Origin: Abyssibius sp040880065
GTDB lineage: Bacteria; Pseudomonadota; Alphaproteobacteria; Rhodobacterales; Rhodobacteraceae
NCBI GenBank assembly: GCA_040880065.1
Contig: JBBDJE010000046.1
Coordinates: forward strand, 1 to 64,000
DNA length: 64,000 bases
Direction of reading: 5' to 3'
A program made the translations under genes and the position numbers. Shown one piece after another: positions 53,098-61,491 of this stretch. A model generated the notes under the pieces. It saw only the letters and a list, made by a program, of their open reading frames with translations, searched no databases and had not been told where the DNA came from. Numbering within the stretch: position 1 is the stretch's first letter; each line of letters begins with the position of its first letter.

Positions 53098-53856
53098 CTA
53101 CCGCAATTTGACCCCGGTTTTTGAAACGATCGCCGCTTTGCGCCACGGTGCCCCGCGCATTACGGATGCGTATTCCTGTGCATAGTCGCGATACTGATCA
53201 TTTGTCACTGCAAACGAAATTGGAAGATGTTTAAGCGTTTCAAGAACGTATTTATCGGCCTGAACCCCGCTTGGAACCACATAAATTTCATCGCGCGCCA
53301 GCCCAAAAATATCATGGAGCAATGCGGCAGAGTGATTGTCGCTGCTGGGGAAAGCGCCATGTTCGTTGAGCGTATAAAAAATATTCGCATCAAAGAAACA
53401 GACAATGCGGTAACCTTCGGTGCGAAGTTTATATGCGAGTTCTCCAAGTGGCTGGGCATCCAATCCATTGGCGCGGCCAAAGTGGTAAATGTTGCTTCCA
53501 TCAAATATGGCCGTTTTCGCATCCAGTCGCAGAGCGCGCATAAATCCCTGGCGATCATTTTCCAGCAGGAAATGTGATTTGCCACGTGGCGTTTTTCGTG
53601 GACGTTTATTGCTTTTATGCAGGTAGGAGGCAAAAAGCCAAAAGATCGTTAGAGCCACCAAAAGGGCATACAACACGCCCGTTTCGATGTTAGGTCGCAT
53701 CAAAAACCACCAGATGGGCAGTGCGAAAATCGCGGTAAGCAGGGTTAAACTGAGCAATAAATATGCAGTGCTTCGCAACCTCATACCAAAATCGTTCGGG
53801 GCGTTCACAGGCTTGGCAGGTGTTAAAATATCGCCCAACGTAATCGGTTCGTGCAT
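53098..53856 (-). CDS. Membrane-anchored NYN/PIN-like domain protein (putative ribonuclease)
   Basis: Protein of 252 residues from ATG 53856 (TTG 53874 is possible; no strong ribosome site for either). Two hydrophobic segments (about 29-53 and 59-78) are followed by a basic linker (KSNKRPRKTPRGK). The soluble domain from about residue 107 starts with AIFDGSNIYHF, like the first acidic strand of NYN/Zc3h12a-type PIN-like nucleases. Further Asp residues occur in CFFDAN, SSDNH, QADKYV and VTNDQYRDY, fitting an acidic metal site. Base use is noticeably more AT-rich than the cob genes on both sides, suggesting late arrival. The catalytic role is inferred from motifs only. Confidence 0.65.
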   Translation of the reverse strand: MHEPITLGDILTPAKPVNAPNDFGMRLRSTAYLLLSLTLLTAIFALPIWWFLMRPNIETGVLYALLVALTIFWLFASYLHKSNKRPRKTPRGKSHFLLENDRQGFMRALRLDAKTAIFDGSNIYHFGRANGLDAQPLGELAYKLRTEGYRIVCFFDANIFYTLNEHGAFPSSDNHSAALLHDIFGLARDEIYVVPSGVQADKYVLETLKHLPISFAVTNDQYRDYAQEYASVMRGAPWRKAAIVSKTGVKLR

Positions 53857-54117
53857 ATTGGTAAGGGTCTTCAAATTGATTTATGTCTAAAAATAGATCC
53901 GGATTTTTTAAAAACCATCACGCATCCTAAAGTTGATTTGTCAAGTTAGATTTGTCTTCATGGCTGGGTAATTCGCAAAGGATATAGTCCACAGTATTTT
54001 CCTGTTTCATGGTATGCGAAACTGGCTCACCCTGCTCTTTGAACAAACCTGTCGCAAACGAACCCCAACGCGTCTTGCTCAGCTTGACAATCCCCGCCCC
54101 TCGCCCCCATACAGAAC
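53857..54117. other. Spacer between the NYN gene and the B12 riboswitch, with probable promoter
   Basis: The first two thirds are AT-rich with no gene or motif recognised. At 54084-54089 TTGACA and at 54108-54113 CATACA, 18 bases apart, form a plausible promoter that would start transcription just before the riboswitch aptamer. Confidence 0.45.
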
Positions 54118-54310
54118 CTGATGAAAAGTTTTCATCCCTCCGGGGGTGAAAAAATGGGAATACGGGATGGGCCAGCCCACAGGGCACCCAAAGCCGTAGC
54201 CGCCCCCGCGACTGTACGTGGCGAGCGCGCACCGGAACCACTGGCCATTTGGTCGGGAAGGGGTGTCAGCGCGAGGACCCACAAGCCAGGAGACCGGCTT
54301 TGCATCGACC
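54118..54310 (+). promoter_or_regulatory. Cobalamin riboswitch
   Basis: Conserved B12-box elements appear in order: AAATGGGAATACGGG-type segment (about 54149-54164), AGCCC (54175-54179), GCCGCCCCCGCGACTGTA (54199-54216), CCACTGG (54237-54243) and AAGCCAGGAGACCGGC (54283-54298). Downstream a short hairpin CCGTC/GACGG (54320-54335) ends just before the GGGAG ribosome site of cbtB, so control is probably at translation initiation: with adenosylcobalamin bound the cbtBA-cobW-cobN operon would be shut down. Confidence 0.93.
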
Positions 54311-54351
54311 TTGAAACCTCCGTCGGGGATGACGGAAACGGGAGATGAGAC

Positions 54352-54519
54352 ATGACGACGAACACACAGGCGAAAGCCACCTCCACAAACCTTGCCACCA
54401 TCGTCTTTGTTGCCATTCTGGGCGCAGGGCTGCTGTTTACCGCAGGTTTTGCAAATTCGGCCACCATGCATGACAGCGCACATGATTCGCGCCATGCCAT
54501 CGGCTTTCCCTGCCACTAA
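54352..54519 (+). CDS. cbtB: CbtB, cobalt-transporter-associated small membrane protein
   Basis: Protein of 55 residues with one central hydrophobic helix (about 14-35) and the characteristic metal-binding tail HDSRHAIGFPCH at the C-terminus. GGGAG lies upstream of ATG 54352. Directly under the B12 riboswitch and three bases before cbtA. CbtAB is the predicted B12-regulated cobalt uptake system of proteobacteria, with the His-rich CbtB tail proposed to capture Co2+. Confidence 0.92.
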   Translation: MTTNTQAKATSTNLATIVFVAILGAGLLFTAGFANSATMHDSAHDSRHAIGFPCH

Positions 54520-54522
54520 ACA

Positions 54523-55293
54523 ATGCTTAAAAAACTGGTTGCCAGCGGAATGATCGCTGGCGTTGCGGCGGGGTTGATAGCCACCTTGCTGCAACTGGTC
54601 TTTGTTGTGCCATTGCTGTTTCAGGCAGAACTGTATGAAAGCGGCACGCTGACCCATTTCGCGCAAGCTGGCCACGACCATCATGCGCCTGCAGAGGCGG
54701 ATGCCGGGCACGACCATGACAGCCATAGCCATGATGCCGAACCTGTGGTTGAGGCCCAATCGCAAGCCGGAAACCCGCCTAATGGGTTTGACTTTGTCCG
54801 CCACGGGCTGACGCTTTTGTCAAACATCGCGGCGTTTTGCGGCTTTGGCTTATTGCTGGTCGCTGCATTCGGGCTGGCACAGGGGCAGGGCATTGCCGTT
54901 TCCACCCGCATGGGTGCACTTTGGGGCGTGGCCGGGTTCATCGCCTTTCACCTTGCCGCAGGTGCTGGTCTGCCGCCCGAACTGCCGGGAAATTTCGCTG
55001 CCGATTTGCAGGCGCGCCAGATCTGGTGGGTGGGGGCAGGGTTGCTGACCGCGCTCGGGCTTTACAGCTTTGCCTATATGCGCGGGCTTGGCGGCATTGT
55101 GCTGGGGGCGCTGCTGATCGTTCTGCCCCATATCATGGGCGCGCCGCACCCGCACGAATTTGGCGGCCCTGTTCCGCCGGAACTGATGGCGCTTTTCGTT
55201 GCCCGTTCTTACGCTGTTGCTGCAATCACCTGGCTGGTGCTTGGCGCAGTGGCCGGTATGGTCTGGGTGCGCATCCAATCACAGGAGGCCTAG
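54523..55293 (+). CDS. cbtA: CbtA, predicted cobalt transporter subunit
   Basis: Inner-membrane protein of 256 residues with about five to six helices. A His/Asp-rich loop after the first helix (GHDHHAPAEADAGHDHDSHSH, split here across residues about 50-70) is suited to Co2+ binding. GLPPELPG and LPHIMGAPHPHEFGG later are CbtA family blocks. Cotranscribed with cbtB, cobW and cobN below the riboswitch. Confidence 0.92.
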   Translation: MLKKLVASGMIAGVAAGLIATLLQLVFVVPLLFQAELYESGTLTHFAQAGHDHHAPAEADAGHDHDSHSHDAEPVVEAQSQAGNPPNGFDFVRHGLTLLSNIAAFCGFGLLLVAAFGLAQGQGIAVSTRMGALWGVAGFIAFHLAAGAGLPPELPGNFAADLQARQIWWVGAGLLTALGLYSFAYMRGLGGIVLGALLIVLPHIMGAPHPHEFGGPVPPELMALFVARSYAVAAITWLVLGAVAGMVWVRIQSQEA

Positions 55294-56358
55294 ATGCCTG
55301 CGAAAATTCCAACAACGATCATCACCGGTTTTCTGGGCGCGGGTAAAACCACGCTCATCCGCCATATGCTGCAAAACGCGGGCGGTAAACGCATCGCGCT
55401 GATCATCAATGAGTTCGGTGATTTGGGGGTGGATGGCGAGGTGCTGAAAGGTTGCGGCATTGTGGGTTGCGATGATGATGATGTGATGGAGCTTTCCAAC
55501 GGCTGCATCTGCTGCACCGTTGCCGAAGACTTTGTGCCAACGCTGGAAAAGCTGCTCGGGCGCGAAAACCCGCCCGAGCATATCGTGATCGAAACCTCGG
55601 GCCTTGCGCTGCCACAACCATTGGTGCGCGCCTTTGCATGGCCGGAAATCCGCAACCGGGTTACGGTCGATGGTGTGATTACGCTGGTGGATTCGGTAGC
55701 GCTGCACGAAGGCCGCTTTGCCCATAACGAGGCGGCAATCGATGCCCAGCGCGCCGCCGATGACGGGCTTGACCATGAAACACCGCTATCAGAACTGTTC
55801 GACGACCAGCTTGCCTGCGCCGATATGGTGGTGCTGAACAAGACCGACTTGCTGGACGGGGTGGCACTCGACGGGCTTGAAGCACGGTTGAAATCCGAGT
55901 TGCGCAGCGGTGTGCGGATGATCCGCGCACAGCATGGCGCGATATCGCCCGCGCTGCTTCTGGGCCTTGGTATCGGGGCCGAGGATGATCTGGACGCCCG
56001 CGCAGAGCATCATCACCATCATCACGATGATGATGGTGACCACGATCACGACCATCACCACGACCATGGCCATGACGAGTTTGAAACCTTTCAGGTGGAT
56101 ACCGGCGCGCTGGGCGATGTCGATGCCTATGTTGCCCGCCTGAAAGCGACCATCGCCGCGCATGATATTCTGCGGCTCAAGGGTTTTGCACAGGTTGGTG
56201 AAAAACCCATGCGGCTGGTCATTCAGGCGGTTGGCCCACGGATCGAGCATTATTTTGACCGCCCGCTGACGGCAGCCGAAAAAGGCCGCACGCGGCTGGT
56301 TGTTATCGGTGAGGCCGGGTTGAAGCAGGGCGATATTTCCGCCGCCTTGCAGGCCTGA
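55294..56358 (+). CDS. cobW: CobW family GTP-dependent metallochaperone
   Basis: G3E P-loop GTPase of 354 residues. The P-loop ITGFLGAGKTTLI is at residues 8-20, the metal-binding CICC follows GC in SNGCICCTV (about 68-76), and the guanine motif NKTD is at about 181-184. A long His/Asp-rich loop (about residues 230-262) precedes the CobW C-terminal domain. CobW is thought to deliver Co2+ to the CobN cobaltochelatase. Immediately follows cbtA (start is the base after the cbtA stop), so the four genes form one unit. Confidence 0.93.
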   Translation: MPAKIPTTIITGFLGAGKTTLIRHMLQNAGGKRIALIINEFGDLGVDGEVLKGCGIVGCDDDDVMELSNGCICCTVAEDFVPTLEKLLGRENPPEHIVIETSGLALPQPLVRAFAWPEIRNRVTVDGVITLVDSVALHEGRFAHNEAAIDAQRAADDGLDHETPLSELFDDQLACADMVVLNKTDLLDGVALDGLEARLKSELRSGVRMIRAQHGAISPALLLGLGIGAEDDLDARAEHHHHHHDDDGDHDHDHHHDHGHDEFETFQVDTGALGDVDAYVARLKATIAAHDILRLKGFAQVGEKPMRLVIQAVGPRIEHYFDRPLTAAEKGRTRLVVIGEAGLKQGDISAALQA

Positions 56359-56390
56359 TACGCTGCGCATACCAATAAAGGGGCGGTGCC

Positions 56391-59300
56391 ATGCATTTGC
56401 TACAGGTTCAGGCCGGCGAGATCAGTGACGGTACCTCGCCGGTAGACCTTGGCCAGACGCCCGCCGAAATTGTCGTGATTTCGGCGGCCGATACCGAGAT
56501 TGCCGCGCTGTCGGGCGCGCGCGAAGCGGCGGGCGAGCGTAGCCTGCGCCTTGCCAGTCTGCTTAACCTTGGCCACAATTTCACCATTGATAAATATCTC
56601 GATGACACGGCAGGCCACGCCAAACTCGTTGTGGTGCGCGTGCTGGGTGGCCGCGCCTATTGGCCCTACGGGGTAGAGCAATTCGCCATTCGTCTGGCGG
56701 GGGCGGGCATTGGCCTTGCGCTTTTGCCGGGCGATGACAAGCCCGACCCGGAACTGCGCAGCCTGTCCAACATTCCCGATGCGGATTATGACGCGCTCTG
56801 GTCCTACCTTACCGAAGGCGGGCCGGAAAACGCGGCGAACTTTCTGCGCTTTGCACGCGCCATGGTGGCTGGTGGCGAACGCCCCGCACCCGCCCGCCCC
56901 TTGCTGCGCGCCGGGCTCTACTTTCCGGGGCTGGATGCGCCCGACCTTGCCAGCCTGCGCAAACACTGGCAGCAAGGCGCCCCCGTTGTGGCGGTGGTCT
57001 TTTACCGCGCGCTGGTGCAGGGCGCGGGGCTTCACCCGATCAACCGGCTGATCAAGGCGCTGCTGGCCAAAGGGCTGAACCCGCTGCCGGTTTACGTGGC
57101 CTCGCTTAAAGATGCGGTTTCGGCGGCGACGCTGGAGCGGCTGATGCGCGATGCGCCGCCCGCACTCGTGCTTAATGCCACAAGCTTCGCCATTTCCACG
57201 CCGGGCGCGTTTTGCGGCACAGTGCTCGACGGCCCCGGCGCGCCGGTGTTTCAGATCGTGTTCGCCGGTGGCACCGAAGCCGGGTGGGAGGCAGGAACAT
57301 CCGGGCTTTCGGCGCGCGATATTGCCATGAATGTCAGCCTGCCGGAGTTGGATGGTCGCATTCTGACCCGCGCGCTGTCTTTCAAGGGCGAGGCGTATTT
57401 TGATGAGGCGACCGAATGCCTGATCACGACCTATCGCGCCCATGGTGAACGCATTGGCTTTGTGGCGGAACTTGCCGCCAACTGGGCGAAGCTGCGCAGC
57501 ACGCCGCCTGCGCAAAAGCGTGTGGCACTGGTGCTGGCGAACTACCCGAACAAAGACGGGCGGCTGGCCAATGGTGTGGGGCTGGATACGCCCGCTGCAA
57601 CGGTCGATTTTCTGGCCAGTTTGGCCGAAAACGGCTATCGCGTGCACAACCCGCCCGCCACATCGGCCGAGTTGATGGCGCAAATTACCGCAGGCCCCAC
57701 CAACTGGCTAACCAACCGCGCACAGCGGACGGGCGGCGTGCGCCTGTCGCTGGCCGACTACCATCTAAACTGGGGCCAGTTGCCCGCCGCGTTACGCCAG
57801 CAAGTGACCGACCGCTGGGGCCCGCCCGAGGCCGACCCGTTCTTTACGCAGGGCGAGGTCGATTGCGGCAGTTTCGCGCTGTCTGTGTTCGAATTTGGCA
57901 ATGTCGTGGTCGGCGTGCAGCCCGCGCGCGGCTATAACATCGACCCGACCGACAGCTACCATTCCCCCGACCTTGTGCCGCCGCATAACTATCTGGCCTT
58001 CTATTTCTGGCTGCGCAATTCCTTTCGCGCCAATGCCATTGTGCATATGGGCAAGCATGGCAATCTGGAGTGGTTGCCGGGCAAGGCGCTCGCCCTGTCC
58101 AACCAGTGTTTCCCCGAAGCGGCGCTTGGTCCGACCCCTCATTTTTACCCGTTCATCGTGAATGACCCCGGCGAAGGCACACAGGCCAAGCGCCGCGCGC
58201 AGGCGGTGATTATCGACCACCTGACCCCGCCACTGACGCGGGCTGAAACCTATGGCGCGCTGAAGGATCTGGAGGCACTGGTTGATGAATATTATGATGC
58301 GGCGGGCGTTGATCCGCGCCGCACCGCGCTGTTGCGCCGCGAAATTTTGAGCCTGACCACGACATCCGAGCTGGACAAGGATGCAGGCCTGAGCGATGGC
58401 GATGACGACGATGCGCGCCTGCAAAAGCTCGACGCCTATCTGTGCGATTTGAAGGAAAGCCAGATCCGCGATGGGCTGCATGTTTTTGGCCGCGCGCCCG
58501 AAGGCCGCCTTGCGCAAGACCTCGCGGCTGCCTTGGTGCGCGTGCCGCGAGGCGATGGAAAGGGGCGCAATGCCAGCCTGCTGCGCGCCCTTGTCGCCGA
58601 TTTCGTACTGGGCGCGGTTGAAGTGCCAAACTATGGCGGCGCTCTGCAACTTTTTGACCCGCTTGATTGCGCCATGGCCACGCCATGGGCCGCCACGCGC
58701 CCCGATCTGCTGGCGGCGGTATCGCCGGATGCGTGGCGCACGGTTGGCGATACGGTGGAGCGGCTGGAGCTTTACGCCGCCACGCTGATTGCGGGTGCCG
58801 ATGCCCCCGGCCCGGCCAGTGCGGCCGTGATGGAGGAGGTGAACCTGCGCGTTGCGGCTGATATCGCCGCTTGCGGGCCGGCAGAGCGGCGCGCGCTCCT
58901 CATCGGCCTTGCTGGCCAATTCGTCGCGCCCGGCCCTTCGGGCGCGCCCAGCCGCGGGCGGCTCGATGTGCTGCCGACGGGGCGGAATTTTTATTCGATC
59001 GACAGCCGCACCCTGCCCACGCCAACAGCATGGACGCTTGGCTGGAAATCGGCCATGCAGCTTTTGGAGCGGCATTTGCAGGATGCGGGGGATTATCTGC
59101 GCTCTGCGGTCATCACCGCCTGGGGCACATCAAACATGCGCACGGGCGGCGATGATATCGCGCAGGCGCTTGCGCTGATGGGGGTGAAGCCGAAATGGGA
59201 CGAGGCCAGCCGCCGTGTGACGGGGTTCGAGATTATTCCCGCTTCGGTGCTCGACCGCCCGCGCGTTGATGTGACCTTGCGCATTTCCGGCTTTTTCCGC

Positions 59301-60131
59301 GATGCCTTCCCCGCGCAGATTGACCTTGTGGACAGCGCCGCGCGCGCCATCATGGCGCTGGACGAGCCTGAAAAGATCAACCCCGCCGCCGCGCGTTACA
59401 AGGCCGATGCCGCGCAGCATGGCCAAGATCGTGCTGGCATTCGCGTGTTCGGCTCCAAGCCCGGTGCCTATGGCGCGGGGCTGCAAGCGCTGATCGACGA
59501 GCGGCTCTGGAACAGCCGCGCCGATCTTGGCGCAGCCTATCTGGAATGGGGCGGCTATGCTTACGGCGCGGGCGCAAAAGGTGCACGTGCCCGCGATATG
59601 CTGGAGGCGCGTTTGGGCGGGGCCGAGGCGGTCATCCAGAACCAGGATAACCGCGAACATGACCTGCTTGACAGCGACGATTACTACCAGTTCGAAGGCG
59701 GGGCAGCCGCCGCCATCGAAAGCCTGCGCGGCGTTGCGCCGACCATCTATCACGCCGACCATTCCCGCCCCGAGCGCCCGGTCATCCGCACGCTAAATGA
59801 AGAGATCGGCCGCGTGATGCGGTCACGCGTTGTCAATCCGAAATGGATAGAAGGGGTCAAGCGCCACGGCTACAAAGGCGCATTTGAAATGGCGGCAACG
59901 CTGGATTATCTCTTCGCCTTTGCCGCCACCACGCGGGCGGTCAAGAACCACCATTTCGACATGATCCACGCCGCCTATCTGGAAGACGAGGATACCCGCA
60001 TATTTATTGCCGATGCCAACCCCGCCGCCCTGCGCGAAATGGCCGACCGGCTGGCCGAGGCGATCGCGCGGGGGCTTTGGGTGCCAAAGTCGAACTCGGC
60101 GCGCGGGCTGATCGAGCAGTTGCGCGGATGA
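56391..60131 (+). CDS. cobN: Aerobic cobaltochelatase large subunit CobN
   Basis: Protein of 1246 residues, typical CobN length. It inserts Co2+ into hydrogenobyrinic acid a,c-diamide with the AAA+ partners CobS and CobT, which are not in the window. Recognisable blocks: VVRVLGGRAYWPYG (about 82-95), VHMGKHGNLEWLPGK (about 552-566), AVITAWGTSNMRTGGDD and VFGSKPGAYGAGLQ (about 1025-1038). The presence of CobN marks the aerobic, late-cobalt route. It is the last gene of the riboswitch operon; a small CTGCCC/GGGCAG stem (60152-60167) follows and may end it. Confidence 0.95.
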   Translation: MHLLQVQAGEISDGTSPVDLGQTPAEIVVISAADTEIAALSGAREAAGERSLRLASLLNLGHNFTIDKYLDDTAGHAKLVVVRVLGGRAYWPYGVEQFAIRLAGAGIGLALLPGDDKPDPELRSLSNIPDADYDALWSYLTEGGPENAANFLRFARAMVAGGERPAPARPLLRAGLYFPGLDAPDLASLRKHWQQGAPVVAVVFYRALVQGAGLHPINRLIKALLAKGLNPLPVYVASLKDAVSAATLERLMRDAPPALVLNATSFAISTPGAFCGTVLDGPGAPVFQIVFAGGTEAGWEAGTSGLSARDIAMNVSLPELDGRILTRALSFKGEAYFDEATECLITTYRAHGERIGFVAELAANWAKLRSTPPAQKRVALVLANYPNKDGRLANGVGLDTPAATVDFLASLAENGYRVHNPPATSAELMAQITAGPTNWLTNRAQRTGGVRLSLADYHLNWGQLPAALRQQVTDRWGPPEADPFFTQGEVDCGSFALSVFEFGNVVVGVQPARGYNIDPTDSYHSPDLVPPHNYLAFYFWLRNSFRANAIVHMGKHGNLEWLPGKALALSNQCFPEAALGPTPHFYPFIVNDPGEGTQAKRRAQAVIIDHLTPPLTRAETYGALKDLEALVDEYYDAAGVDPRRTALLRREILSLTTTSELDKDAGLSDGDDDDARLQKLDAYLCDLKESQIRDGLHVFGRAPEGRLAQDLAAALVRVPRGDGKGRNASLLRALVADFVLGAVEVPNYGGALQLFDPLDCAMATPWAATRPDLLAAVSPDAWRTVGDTVERLELYAATLIAGADAPGPASAAVMEEVNLRVAADIAACGPAERRALLIGLAGQFVAPGPSGAPSRGRLDVLPTGRNFYSIDSRTLPTPTAWTLGWKSAMQLLERHLQDAGDYLRSAVITAWGTSNMRTGGDDIAQALALMGVKPKWDEASRRVTGFEIIPASVLDRPRVDVTLRISGFFRDAFPAQIDLVDSAARAIMALDEPEKINPAAARYKADAAQHGQDRAGIRVFGSKPGAYGAGLQALIDERLWNSRADLGAAYLEWGGYAYGAGAKGARARDMLEARLGGAEAVIQNQDNREHDLLDSDDYYQFEGGAAAAIESLRGVAPTIYHADHSRPERPVIRTLNEEIGRVMRSRVVNPKWIEGVKRHGYKGAFEMAATLDYLFAFAATTRAVKNHHFDMIHAAYLEDEDTRIFIADANPAALREMADRLAEAIARGLWVPKSNSARGLIEQLRG

Positions 60132-60173
60132 TGCCTTGCCGCCTTCATTCCCTGCCCGTAGGGGCAGATGAAA

Positions 60174-60311
60174 AGGCCGCGGTTAGAATTTGAGGAAAAT
60201 CGCAGCCGCGTTGGCGCTTCAACGGTCAGGCTTGGTAATTGTGGCCGAATCCTCGCATTCGGGTTACGCTGTGCCAACCAGTGTGACCATGGAGCAGCCT
60301 ATATGAGCTAT
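60174..60311. repeat. 138-bp direct repeat, left copy
   Basis: Matches 60880-61017 at 123 of 138 positions by eye, same orientation. It carries the hairpin CCGAAT/ATTCGG (60245-60262) and ends in the first codons of the GFA-family gene (ATG AGC TAT), which here run into TAA. It is therefore a vestigial copy of that gene's promoter and start. Confidence 0.92.
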
Positions 60312-60413
60312 TAATGAAATTTAGCACAAATCAATCTCACGCGTTTAAATCTATTGCACTTTGTGTATATATAGCGCTGTATCTTTCATGCTATCATCTA
60401 AATATTGACTTAT

Positions 60414-60821
60414 ATGGTTACATATTTGGCGAAATCTATTTCGCTGTGGAAGCTCGATATTGACCTCAGCTACTTGATGGATACATACGGTGACGAGATA
60501 TCCATGCAACATAAGCTAAAATTCTCAAATACGATAGTACTTGCAAACGTGTTCTTATCGATTGCCCTGGTGCTTGGGTTAATAAATCCAGCAGCAAGCG
60601 CGGTTAAAGACCGTCACTTGTACGCCACAATATTCATGTGTGTACTGTTTCTGTTGTCAATTTATATTCTATACATCAAAACATTCTTAAGCATGGCCGA
60701 TAACCCCATCGGTTTACTGCGGTTTGCCCCCGGAGTGCGCCAGGATTATCTACTTATTACGTACGCATCAGTATATATCTTGGCTGGTTACTATACGGTC
60801 AGCTACCTAAAACGCTATTGA
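60414..60821 (+). CDS. Hypothetical AT-rich membrane protein
   Basis: Predicted protein of 135 residues from ATG 60414 (TTG 60405 also possible; no clear ribosome site). Hydrophobic segments at about 40-60, 71-90 and 110-130 predict three membrane helices, with no recognised motif. Its codon use is AT-rich, unlike all the flanking genes, which points to foreign origin. It lies within the 568-base segment (60312-60879) bracketed by the 138-bp direct repeats. No function can be proposed; expression is uncertain. Confidence 0.5.
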   Translation: MVTYLAKSISLWKLDIDLSYLMDTYGDEISMQHKLKFSNTIVLANVFLSIALVLGLINPAASAVKDRHLYATIFMCVLFLLSIYILYIKTFLSMADNPIGLLRFAPGVRQDYLLITYASVYILAGYYTVSYLKRY

Positions 60822-60879
60822 ATCAGGAGCGCCATAAGTGGGCAATGTAGTTACAATTTCGACTAATGAAGAAATCCGG

Positions 60880-61017
60880 AGGCCGCTGTTAGAATTTGGT
60901 GAAAATCGTGGATGTGTTGGCGCTTAAACGGTCAGGTTTGGTAATTGTGGCCGAATCTTCGCATTCGGGTTACGCTGGGCCAATGAGTGTGAGCATGGAG
61001 CAGCCTATATGAGCTAT
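60880..61017. repeat. 138-bp direct repeat, right copy (functional upstream region)
   Basis: Right-hand copy of the repeat at 60174-60311. It contains the promoter-proximal hairpin CCGAAT/ATTCGG (60951-60968), a GGAGCAGCC ribosome-site region, and the first three codons of the GFA gene, so this is the working copy. Confidence 0.92.
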
Positions 61018-61401
61018 GTTGCAACACATACCGGGCACTGCCTGTGTGGCGCGGTCACCTATAGCTATGATCCGCCGGTAAAGTGGATGGCGCATTGTCA
61101 TTGCGAAAGCTGCCGGCGGGCGACATCTTCGGCTTTCACATCGTATTTTTGTGTGCGCGACGGGCAGTGGCAATGGACAGGCGCGCCACCGCAGACCTAT
61201 GAAAGCAGCCCCGATGTCTGGCGTGATTTCTGCCCGACCTGCGGCAGCCAGATGGCTTACCGCGCCAAACGCTACCCCGGTGAAATCCATTTTTTCGCGG
61301 CAACTCTCACTGCCGATACGCATTTTATCCCGACCATTCATGTGCATGCTGACGAAGCGGTGGACTGGGTGCGGCTTGGCGACAATTTGCGCCGCAAGTA
61401 A
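61009..61401 (+). CDS. GFA family zinc protein (glutathione-dependent formaldehyde-activating enzyme-like)
   Basis: Protein of 130 residues with the Mss4-like zinc fold: GHCLCGAV (about 9-16), CHCESCRR (about 30-37) and FCPTCGSQ (about 73-80), all metal ligands present. The family includes Gfa, but most members, like this short one, have no proven activity, so formaldehyde activation should not be assumed. ATG 61009 is fixed by the GGAGCAGCC site. It stands between the AT-rich island and cobO. Confidence 0.85.
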   Translation: MSYVATHTGHCLCGAVTYSYDPPVKWMAHCHCESCRRATSSAFTSYFCVRDGQWQWTGAPPQTYESSPDVWRDFCPTCGSQMAYRAKRYPGEIHFFAATLTADTHFIPTIHVHADEAVDWVRLGDNLRRK

Positions 61402-61491
61402 CGCCCGTTTGTTCGGATTTCCCATGGCCAGCGCCGCGCCGATGGGGCTACACTCCCCCCAGAAATACGCCCCTGAAAAAGGACATGCCCC

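Noticed and set aside
54079..54804. Minus-strand frame across the B12 riboswitch and cbtB/cbtA
   Set aside because: It is antisense to a clear aptamer and two recognised genes; composition is that of a shadow frame.
60312..60879. Insertion sequence or MITE with terminal inverted repeats
   Set aside because: No transposase frame and no inverted ends were seen; the flanking repeats are direct and long, unlike short target-site duplications.
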